Shown here: piece after piece, positions 1-5,519 of the stretch
How the letters are laid out: each line of letters starts with the position of its first letter
Numbering within the stretch: position 1 is the stretch's first letter
Source of the DNA: Spirochaeta sp.
Lineage (GTDB): Bacteria > Spirochaetota > Spirochaetia > Spirochaetales_E > Spirochaetaceae_B
Reading direction: 5' to 3'
DNA: 7,315 bases
Assembly (NCBI GenBank): GCA_030590585.1
Contig: JAUUYD010000114.1
Span: 1-7,315 of the forward strand
The notes under the pieces: generated by a model
Told to the model about the DNA's origin: nothing
What the model saw: only the letters and a program-made list of their open reading frames with translations
The model's database searches: none
Made by a program: the position numbers and the translations under genes

Positions 1-163
1 GCTGGGCGGACTTTTATTTATTGTGTCAGGGCTATCGAAAACACCTCTTCATGAGGTTATCAAGGAAAGTCTCCCCATGACATTTGTCATGATTGGTGTT
101 CTTTTCCTGATTACATACGTTCCCGGGCTGGTGTTGTTTTTACCGAGACTCATCGGCCAGTAG
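1..163 (+). CDS. TRAP transporter large permease (DctM-type), C-terminal 53 residues only
   Basis: This is the 3' end of a gene that begins before the window; the frame runs from base 2 to a TAG at 161-163. The visible peptide starts LGGLLFIVSGLSKTPLHEVI and ends in LPRLIGQ. Its pattern is typical of the C-terminus of DctM/TRAP large permeases: a Gly-rich hydrophobic stretch, a short 'ISG-(hydrophilic)-PL-E-V' loop, then one last membrane helix closing with 'LITYxPxLxLxLPRL'. TRAP large permeases are inner-membrane subunits that use an ion gradient to import organic acids delivered by a periplasmic binding protein. The binding protein and small permease would be expected upstream, outside the window. 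The gene appears to lead the operon containing the aldolase and sulfatase, so it probably imports their substrate. The family assignment rests on a short segment; another polytopic permease cannot be fully excluded. Confidence 0.8.
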   Translation, partial: LGGLLFIVSGLSKTPLHEVIKESLPMTFVMIGVLFLITYVPGLVLFLPRLIGQ

Positions 164-167
164 CAGA

Positions 168-332
168 ATGGCATCCCCGGCAGGGCAGTTAAGAAACCAC
201 ATGCCCATCGGGGCAGCTGCGATCGCAAGGGAGCTGGCTCCCTGTGATGTTGTTCCGGCGGAAATCCAAAAGTGTACATCGGATGAAAGAGTTCGTGATG
301 TACTGCGAATATGTAATGAGAGGAGCGCTTGA
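168..332 (+). CDS. possible small ORF, 54 residues, between the TRAP permease and the aldolase
   Basis: An ATG four bases after the permease stop opens a frame of 54 codons that ends in TGA one base before the aldolase ATG. It therefore fills the intergenic gap almost exactly, and the aldolase ribosome-binding site lies inside its last codons, as expected for translational coupling. The peptide starts MASPAGQLRNHMPIGAAAIA and ends in RVRDVLRICNERSA; it is mildly charged and predicted to be partly helical. I see no clear Shine-Dalgarno sequence before its ATG, so it would depend on coupling to the permease. I do not recognise a family. It could be a real small protein, the remnant of a larger gene deleted from the operon, or a chance open frame (54 stop-free codons is not rare at this base composition). 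Confidence 0.35.
   Translation: MASPAGQLRNHMPIGAAAIARELAPCDVVPAEIQKCTSDERVRDVLRICNERSA
321..325 (+). promoter_or_regulatory. ribosome-binding site that fixes the aldolase start
   Basis: AGGAG lies 8 nt upstream of the ATG at 334. The same frame is open further upstream, with ATGs at 244, 247, 283, 298 and 316, but none of these has a comparable site, and the extra residues do not look like the start of a DapA-family protein. The site supports translation from 334. Confidence 0.7.
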
Positions 333-333
333 T

Positions 334-1227
334 ATGAAAAATGAACTGCGAGGGGTTATCCCTGCAATCTTTACACCTATTTCTGAAAATGGTGAACCGG
401 ATCCGGAATTACTGACAAAGCAGACGAAATACCTGGCATCATCCGGCGCCCATGGTTTTTTTGTAGGGGGTACTACAGGTGAAGGTGCTTTTTTATCCAC
501 AGAGCAAAAAAGGGCGATATTAAAGACGGTTAAGAACGTGTCTGACGGCAGGCAATTTCTCTGTATGGCGGCTCTTCAGCCATCGACACCACAGGTTGTG
601 AATGAGATGCGTATGCTGGAAGATCTGGAACCGGATTATTTTGTCGCCGTGACTCCCTATTATGGTGAAAAAGACCAGATGACGATTCTCGATCACTTCA
701 AAACCCTCGCGAAGGAATCATCAGTACCGCTTATCCTTTACAACATTCCCGGCAGAACCCAAAGCCCCATGACTGTTGAAACAGTATTGGAATTATCCCG
801 GGTGGAGAACATCGCCGGCCTCAAGGATTCTTCCGGGGATTTCATGTTCTTTTCCAGAGGTTTTCTGGGTGAGTATCCGGACAGCTTCAAGTGGATTATG
901 GGTGAAGATCTCCTGGATGCGCCTGCTTTTCTGCTCGGAGCTGATTGTATTGTTTCAGGGTTGAGTAATGTTCGGATCGAGCATTATCTGGATATGTTCA
1001 AAGCGGCGGAACAGGGAAATACAAAGAAGGTGAATGACTGTCAGCGCCAGATAAACCGATATCGGGAAATCTTCACCGCGTGCCCCTCCTCGAAACTCAA
1101 TGCTGCCGTAAAAGCCGGAGCCGCGTACTTTGGCCGGGGATCAAGAGGGATGGTGATGCCTGCCATGAATCTGAATGATAAGGAATACGCGGAAGTTGAG
1201 AGAATCCTCTCTGAAATTGAAAAGTGA
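334..1227 (+). CDS. dihydrodipicolinate synthase/N-acetylneuraminate lyase (DapA) family aldolase
   Basis: This 297-residue protein has the usual length of the class I aldolase family that includes DapA, NanA and keto-deoxy-sugar-acid aldolases. These are cytoplasmic (beta/alpha)8 barrels that form a Schiff base with pyruvate. Visible motifs are GGTTGE (45-50), TPYYG (107-111), YNIPGRT (136-142), GLKDSSGD (162-169) with Schiff-base Lys164, and GADCIVSGLSNV (202-213). Relative to E. coli DapA, the residues T44, T45, Y107, Y133, R138 and K161 all appear at a constant offset of three (T47, T48, Y110, Y136, R141, K164). That is a complete DHDPS-like active site, including the Arg that binds the aldehyde substrate's carboxylate. 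The setting between a TRAP permease and a sulfatase argues for catabolism of an imported acid rather than lysine synthesis. Substrate is therefore left open. The stop overlaps the sulfatase start. The start at 334 is chosen by its AGGAG site. Confidence 0.9.
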   Translation: MKNELRGVIPAIFTPISENGEPDPELLTKQTKYLASSGAHGFFVGGTTGEGAFLSTEQKRAILKTVKNVSDGRQFLCMAALQPSTPQVVNEMRMLEDLEPDYFVAVTPYYGEKDQMTILDHFKTLAKESSVPLILYNIPGRTQSPMTVETVLELSRVENIAGLKDSSGDFMFFSRGFLGEYPDSFKWIMGEDLLDAPAFLLGADCIVSGLSNVRIEHYLDMFKAAEQGNTKKVNDCQRQINRYREIFTACPSSKLNAAVKAGAAYFGRGSRGMVMPAMNLNDKEYAEVERILSEIEK

Positions 1228-2750
1228 TAGCAAATAAGCCGAACATTCTCTTTTTAATCACGGATCAGCAGCGTCCGGATTCTCTCGGATGCTACGGGAG
1301 TGAAGCCGCGATTACTCCGCACATTGATTCCCTGGCACAGGACGGTGTGGTATTTGACAACTGCTATGTGCAGAACCCTCTTTGCTGCCCATCCCGGTAC
1401 AGCATGTTAACCGGCCGATATCCTCACAGTCATCGGGTGCGGGCCAATTGGTATGCCCCCGGAAATGGAGAAGTCAGTTTCGGCGAAAGACTGGGAAAGG
1501 CGGGTTATTCCACGTCGATGATAGGGAAAATGCACCTGACACCCTGGTATGACAACTTTGGATTCGACGGAAGGATTATAGCTGAAGCTAAATTTCATAC
1601 CTCGTGCCCGGACGATTATCAGAGATTTCTGGAACGTCACGGCTGGTCTAGGGAGCGTCTGTATGATTTTTCCGATCCGGGTTATGTGCAGAATCTCACA
1701 GCTGTGAAATCGAAGCTGCCCTCCAACCTTCACATTGATTCCTTTGTGGGCCGAAGTGTGTGTGAGTATATTCGAACGGTTCGGGAGCCGTTTTGCAGCT
1801 TCGCTTCTTTCTTAAGCCCTCATAATCCTTATGATCCACCATCCCCTTATGACACCCTGTTTGACGGGGTGGATCTTTCAAAGCTTAATATGCGGCCCGG
1901 AGAGCTTAACAACAAGCCGAGGGAAGCCTACGATTATATCAACACCCGTTTGAAATGGCCTTTTAAAACTGATGAATTCACCAGAGAGCAGGTTCAGAAA
2001 AGCCGCAGTTATTATTATGCCACCTGTACCCTTATCGATGACTGGGTGGGACGTATTGTAGAAACGCTGAAGCAACAGAATCTCTACGACAATACAGTCC
2101 TGGTGTATTCTTCCGATCATGGCGATCTTCTCGGGGATCATGGTCTGGTGTATAAACAAAGTTTTTATGAGCAGAGTGTCCGGGTTCCGCTAATCGTTCA
2201 TGCTCCCCGTTTTTTCTCAGCAAAACGTATAGACGATCTTGTTGAATCAATTGACCTTTTTCCCACCTTCTGTGAACTTGGCGGGGCTGATTACGGAGAG
2301 GAAGTTCAGGGGAAGAGTCTTCTTCCTGTATTATCCCGAATCGCAGATGATGATGAAGATGAGCCGCAGCACCGGGAGGCCGCATTCTCGGAGAACTATT
2401 TCGGCAGAATGGTTCGGCACGGATCGTACAAGATGGTTTATTATCCGGGGAAACCATACGGGGAAATCTATAACCTGGAAGAAGATCCCGATGAACAGGA
2501 CAACCTCTGGGACCGGCTGGAAGGATCTCCGATAAAAAGGGATTTACAACATCTTCTGTTGGAGTGGGCTTTCAGTTCCGAAGATCCCATGCCTCTTCCT
2601 GTGCGGCCGGATCATCAGGATCTGACTCCCCGGCAGCATATCCTCCATAACGGCGGCACCAGGGAAAAAGCCCTGCAGCCCTGGTATCTGCAAAATCTGC
2701 ATCATCTTTATGAAGATTGGGAGTTCCGAGATGAAGGGACGCTAAGGTGA
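1224..2750 (+). CDS. cytoplasmic formylglycine-dependent sulfatase (arylsulfatase/choline-sulfatase-like)
   Basis: A GTG start overlaps the aldolase stop (GTGA), giving 508 residues. The protein opens directly with the sulfatase strand PNILFLITDQQ (6-16), with no room for a signal peptide, so it should remain in the cytoplasm. The signature CCPSRYSMLTG is at 54-64: Cys54 in CxPSR is the residue converted to formylglycine, and Arg58 supports it. Other typical elements are Asp14 as a metal ligand, GKMH (101-104), SPHNPYDPP (198-206), SSDHGDLLGDHG (296-307) with Asp298 and His299 as metal ligands, and a C-terminal IYNLEEDPDEQDNL block (415-428). The enzyme hydrolyses sulfate esters; some relatives with the same motif are phosphonate monoester hydrolases, so the ester type is not certain. 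It needs a maturase (anaerobic sulfatase-maturating enzyme or FGE), which is not in the window. There is no clear Shine-Dalgarno sequence, so translation is probably coupled to the aldolase. Operon context suggests an imported sulfated organic acid as substrate. Confidence 0.92.
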   Translation: MIANKPNILFLITDQQRPDSLGCYGSEAAITPHIDSLAQDGVVFDNCYVQNPLCCPSRYSMLTGRYPHSHRVRANWYAPGNGEVSFGERLGKAGYSTSMIGKMHLTPWYDNFGFDGRIIAEAKFHTSCPDDYQRFLERHGWSRERLYDFSDPGYVQNLTAVKSKLPSNLHIDSFVGRSVCEYIRTVREPFCSFASFLSPHNPYDPPSPYDTLFDGVDLSKLNMRPGELNNKPREAYDYINTRLKWPFKTDEFTREQVQKSRSYYYATCTLIDDWVGRIVETLKQQNLYDNTVLVYSSDHGDLLGDHGLVYKQSFYEQSVRVPLIVHAPRFFSAKRIDDLVESIDLFPTFCELGGADYGEEVQGKSLLPVLSRIADDDEDEPQHREAAFSENYFGRMVRHGSYKMVYYPGKPYGEIYNLEEDPDEQDNLWDRLEGSPIKRDLQHLLLEWAFSSEDPMPLPVRPDHQDLTPRQHILHNGGTREKALQPWYLQNLHHLYEDWEFRDEGTLR

Positions 2751-2760
2751 TATTCCCGTA

Positions 2761-3489
2761 TTAATTTCCGGCAATGATTTTCCGGGCTTTTTCCAGATCT
2801 TCCCGGGTATCAATACTCAGGGCTTCGTATGAATACCGTGTTTCAGGAACTTTCATTTTATATCCATGTTCAAGAACCTTCAATTGTTCCAGGGATTCAG
2901 ATTCCGAGAGAGGGGTATTCTCCAATTCGCAGTATTTCAGAAGAAATGATTTTGTGTAGGCGTAAATCCCGATATGCTCAAAAACTCTCTGATGTTCCTT
3001 GTTTCGTGGAAAGGGAATCAGGGATCGGCTGAAATACATTGCATACCCGTTCCTGTCACACACAACCTTAACGACATTCGGATCGGCAAAATTCTCCTCC
3101 TGTATCCGGTAGCAGATTGTGGCTGAATCCAGAGTCCTGTCATCAATCATGACTTCAGTGAGCTCATCTATCATTTCGGGTTTTATCAGAGGTTCGTCAC
3201 CCTGTATGTTTATGATTAAATCGACATCCATATTCGCAACAACTTCAGCGGCTCGACTGGAACCATTCGGATGATCAACAGATGTTAAAACGGCTTTCCC
3301 GCCGAAACCCTCAACAACATCAACGATACGCTGGTCGTCGGTTGCAACTATGATATCATCAAGAAGCTTAGCCTTCCCGGCTCTTTCATACACATGCTGA
3401 ATCATGGGTTTTCCGCAAATATCCTTGAGGGGTTTCCCCGGGAGTCTTGTGGATGCGTATCGTGCCGGTATAATTCCGATTGTTTTCAT
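2761..3489 (-). CDS. kdsB: KdsB-type CMP-3-deoxy-sugar-acid synthetase (3-deoxy-manno-octulosonate cytidylyltransferase family)
   Basis: This 242-residue protein is close to the usual length of KdsB, the cytoplasmic enzyme that activates Kdo with CTP for lipopolysaccharide core synthesis. Visible motifs are the nucleotide-binding IPARYASTRLPGKPL (7-21), IINIQGDEP (92-100) with Asp98 as a likely Mg ligand, NVVKVV (138-143), YFSRSLIP (152-159), HIGIYAY (172-178), ESLEQL (198-203) and SIDTREDLEKA (225-235) with Asp227 as the second likely Mg ligand. One segment differs from E. coli KdsB: GTERLAEV is GSSRAAEV here (76-83), which could mean a different sugar acid. The ATG follows GAGG with a 5-nt A-rich spacer. 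It lies 45 nt downstream of an uncharacterised gene and probably shares its transcript. No other Kdo genes are visible. The family is secure; the exact substrate is less so. Confidence 0.88.
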   Translation of the reverse strand: MKTIGIIPARYASTRLPGKPLKDICGKPMIQHVYERAGKAKLLDDIIVATDDQRIVDVVEGFGGKAVLTSVDHPNGSSRAAEVVANMDVDLIINIQGDEPLIKPEMIDELTEVMIDDRTLDSATICYRIQEENFADPNVVKVVCDRNGYAMYFSRSLIPFPRNKEHQRVFEHIGIYAYTKSFLLKYCELENTPLSESESLEQLKVLEHGYKMKVPETRYSYEALSIDTREDLEKARKIIAGN

Positions 3490-3534
3490 TTTTTCCTCTT
3501 CTGGTTAAATCATTCAATATTCCCGGATGCCGCT

Positions 3535-4734
3535 TTACAGGGTCTTTATTTTTTCGATAATCCGGTCCCGGTCAATTGGTTTTACATTTTCAACAATCCA
3601 TTCTCTCATTTTCTGTCCCTCATCTGTCTGCTGGGGGTAACTCATAAAATCAAGGGAAATACCCAGGGCTTTAGAGGTTTCAGCAGCGATAACCGGCCAG
3701 ACTTCACCGATATCTCCAATGATGGGAATACTGCCCTCAAGCCGCGCAAAAGCCGACATTTCCATGCGAAACGGGATTCCCGTTATTTTAGTTTTTGGAA
3801 GACCTTTGTCGATAGCGGTCTGAATTTGTTTGTTTTCATCTTGAAACTCTTTCGCTCGTAATAGATTAGCGTCCATATCGATTCGGATCAGTGTTTTTCC
3901 ACGAAGGCTGCAGGTTTTTAATCCGTTCCAGTCCGCCCATATCCCATGGCCGGTATAACATTCAAACGGACCGTCATGGATTTCCTGAGTGAGCGCCACA
4001 GCTGACTCGATAATTATATCAGCCTCATCCATCATGGCGGCTATCTGCGCGCTTCGGCGGGACATCGGTATGCTGTCGGCAATGGATAATCCGACATTTC
4101 CTCCGCCAATCAGTTGGGGTACGGTTACCAAAACCGGTTTTCCCATCTGCGCACCTATTCCCAGCATAGTCCGGCTGTCGGCCCCCCAGCCGGCTACCGT
4201 TTCAAAAGAAAGTCCATAAGTCTGTGCAATGGTGAGAATCTCATTACTGAGATTCTCACTGTAAAGGCCCAGTGGGTAAGCCATATTACCGGCTGCCTTG
4301 ATGATAATGTCACCAGCGGCTTTCTTAGCTTTTTGAATAATGTCCATCTTGAGGACCATTTCCTTCCCAATTTTTTCCATATCTTCATCACTCATCATGG
4401 AAAGCTCGAAAATGGCGCCTTTGGGGAGAAAGTGGCTTTCAGGATCAAAGCCAAGGTCTGCAGCATTGATTCTCTTGACTCTATCCAGACTGCCGGCCAT
4501 CTCATGGGCTACGACAGCGGAGCTGGTTGTGATACTATCAACAATACCTTTACCCATCAGTTCGGCAATCAAGGTCGTGACACCCTCATGAATATTCGGT
4601 CCGCTGCCGGTAACTATCATGATTTTACCGTTTCTTCTTTTTACCTCTATAATTCTGGCTATCGCCTCTTTCAGATTCTCCTGTGATTTTTTTTCGAGGT
4701 TTTTTACATATTGGCTTGTGGAATCTAAAGTCAT
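3535..4734 (-). CDS. uncharacterised 399-residue protein, possible Rossmann/DHS-like fold
   Basis: I do not recognise this family with confidence. After a charged helical N-terminus (about 1-36) comes a strand plus glycine turn, KIMIVTGSGPNIHEG (37-51), typical of a nucleotide-binding alpha/beta fold. A segment then follows (GIVDSITTSSAVVAHEM, 63-79) that loosely recalls deoxyhypusine synthase, where a similar 'VDvlvTT...hdl' stretch occurs. Other motif-like stretches rich in potential catalytic residues are GWGADSRTMLGIGAQMGKP (182-200), QLIGGGNVGLS (207-217), ESAVALTQEIHDGPFE (243-258) and YTGHGIWADW (260-269). No signal peptide or membrane helix is evident, so it is probably a cytoplasmic enzyme. 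The ATG at 4734 has a strong AGAAGGAAG site and a good promoter upstream. It is first in a two-gene unit with the KdsB-type cytidylyltransferase, so a role in making or supplying a sugar acid is a reasonable but unproven inference. A perfect hairpin lies within the coding sequence. Confidence 0.8.
   Translation of the reverse strand: MTLDSTSQYVKNLEKKSQENLKEAIARIIEVKRRNGKIMIVTGSGPNIHEGVTTLIAELMGKGIVDSITTSSAVVAHEMAGSLDRVKRINAADLGFDPESHFLPKGAIFELSMMSDEDMEKIGKEMVLKMDIIQKAKKAAGDIIIKAAGNMAYPLGLYSENLSNEILTIAQTYGLSFETVAGWGADSRTMLGIGAQMGKPVLVTVPQLIGGGNVGLSIADSIPMSRRSAQIAAMMDEADIIIESAVALTQEIHDGPFECYTGHGIWADWNGLKTCSLRGKTLIRIDMDANLLRAKEFQDENKQIQTAIDKGLPKTKITGIPFRMEMSAFARLEGSIPIIGDIGEVWPVIAAETSKALGISLDFMSYPQQTDEGQKMREWIVENVKPIDRDRIIEKIKTL
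4171..4193. repeat. 7-bp GC-rich inverted repeat inside the 399-residue gene
   Basis: CCGGCTG (4171-4177) and CAGCCGG (4187-4193) are exact inverted copies separated by 9 nt. The repeat lies within codons of the minus-strand gene, about 40 bp from the stronger palindrome at 4232-4259. No T-run follows it on either strand, so it is not a terminator. It may be chance. Confidence 0.5.
4232..4259. repeat. perfect 12-bp inverted repeat with 4-nt loop inside a coding sequence
   Basis: The arms GTGAGAATCTCA (4232-4243) and TGAGATTCTCAC (4248-4259) are exact reverse complements around the loop TTAC. In RNA the stem could be lengthened by wobble pairs on either side. It falls in the codons for residues 159-168 of the minus-strand 399-residue protein (SENLSNEILT). 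There is no T-run after it on either strand, so it does not look like an intrinsic terminator. Confidence 0.9.
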
Positions 4735-4767
4735 AATTACTTCCTTCTAATTTCTCTGCGTTGTGAT

Positions 4768-4794
4768 ATTATACTTTTTTTTTGAGCTTGTTAC
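4768..4794 (-). promoter_or_regulatory. sigma-70-type promoter for the 399-residue gene and kdsB
   Basis: Read on the minus strand, a perfect TATAAT -10 box occupies 4773-4768. It is preceded by a nine-base A tract (4783-4775) and a weak -35 candidate GTAACA (4794-4789) at a short 15-bp spacing. Transcription would start near 4761, giving a leader of about 27 nt that carries the AGAAGGAAG ribosome-binding site before the ATG at 4734. The -10 box is convincing; the -35 is doubtful. Confidence 0.6.
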
Positions 4795-4827
4795 AGATAA
4801 AGAGGCAAGTGGTTTAACGATTTAATG

Positions 4828-4836
4828 TGCTACAAT
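4828..4836 (+). promoter_or_regulatory. extended -10 promoter for the 205-residue lipoprotein gene
   Basis: TGCTACAAT combines an extended TGn motif with a 5-of-6 -10 box. I see no good -35 hexamer, which extended -10 promoters can lack. Transcription would begin near 4843, about 31 nt before the ATG at 4874. An in-frame ATG at 4835 overlaps this -10 box and so would not be on the transcript, which supports the later start. The promoter is divergent from the one at 4768-4794, and the two -10 boxes are about 60 bp apart. Confidence 0.5.
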
Positions 4837-4873
4837 GAGAAGAATATTCAGTAATTTAAAAGGATGTTTATCG

Positions 4874-5491
4874 ATGCGTAGTTCAATCATTACTTTTATC
4901 ATGATTCCGGCATTATTATTGGGAACCTTCTCGGGATGCGGAAAGGTCCGCGAGGCTTCACAGATGGTAAATGCTGTTAAAAACGCTTCAGAAACTGCTC
5001 AAAGTATGGCAGAGGGCCTGGATTCAGAAGAAATAGATCTTGATAATCTGGAAATCTCAGAGGATGACATACGAACATTTTACAAAGGTATTTCCAAACT
5101 TCATGATGCCTATCCGGAAGTCTCTTTTGAGATTGCCATGACCGCGGCTCTTGAGATTTCTGCTCAGGGGAAAAACCTTGAGAAAATTGTTGAAAAAGAA
5201 ACGGATATGAGTTTTCAAGAGTACAGCGCCTTTTCGATGGCAATAACAATGATTCAAATTGAGGGTTCCGGAGTACTGCTTGCAGAGCAAATGGTAGCGG
5301 CAATGGATGAGGGAATGGCACAATTTGATGAAATGGATACCTCCGATTACACTGAAGAACAATTATCTGAAATTGAGACTCAACGTCAGGCTCTGGCTGA
5401 TGCAAAGGCGGAACTGGATACCCCGGAATACAAACTGCAGAAAGAACAGATGGATATGGTGACGGCAATTCGGGATGAAATGGGATATTAA
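4874..5491 (+). CDS. putative lipoprotein, 205 residues, function unknown
   Basis: The N-terminus MRSSIITFIMIPALLLGTFSG followed by Cys22 is a signal peptide with a lipobox of FSGC. Phe at -3 is unusual in enterobacteria but tolerated in the looser spirochaetal lipoboxes. The mature protein would be anchored by lipidated Cys22, which is its only cysteine. It is acidic and predicted to be mostly helical, with a Glu/Asp-rich linker (about 46-66), an amphipathic region (67-145) and a C-terminal helical stretch rich in Glu, Gln and Ala (158-203). Methionine is frequent (15 of 205). I recognise no domain. The start is chosen because ATG 4874 has an AGGA site 9 nt upstream; the earlier in-frame ATG at 4835 sits in the promoter and would put charged residues before the signal peptide. 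The AEC permease gene follows after 28 bp and may be co-transcribed. Confidence 0.8.
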   Translation: MRSSIITFIMIPALLLGTFSGCGKVREASQMVNAVKNASETAQSMAEGLDSEEIDLDNLEISEDDIRTFYKGISKLHDAYPEVSFEIAMTAALEISAQGKNLEKIVEKETDMSFQEYSAFSMAITMIQIEGSGVLLAEQMVAAMDEGMAQFDEMDTSDYTEEQLSEIETQRQALADAKAELDTPEYKLQKEQMDMVTAIRDEMGY

Positions 5492-5519
5492 CGCGGTAAT
5501 CTGATAATATACTGTCAAA

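Noticed and set aside
244..333. N-terminal extension of the aldolase to the ATG at 244
   Set aside because: It adds 30 residues unlike the family N-terminus. The ATG at 334 has the good AGGAG site and gives a normal-length protein that starts just before the first barrel strand.
1199..1212. 5-bp hairpin AGAGA/TCTCT near the end of the aldolase gene
   Set aside because: It is too short, has no T-run, and is followed directly by the overlapping sulfatase gene, so it is neither a terminator nor a notable repeat.
2032..2457. 141-codon open frame on the - strand
   Set aside because: It is antisense to the metal-binding and C-terminal part of the sulfatase, and its product is low-complexity and Arg/His/Pro-rich.
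4114..4686. 190-codon open frame on the + strand
   Set aside because: It lies wholly antisense to the 399-residue gene, which has a promoter, a ribosome-binding site and motif-like sequence. The antisense product has no recognisable features.
4835..4873. Earlier ATG at 4835 for the 205-residue lipoprotein
   Set aside because: It overlaps the -10 box of the likely promoter and would place 13 extra residues, several of them charged, before a normal lipoprotein signal peptide.
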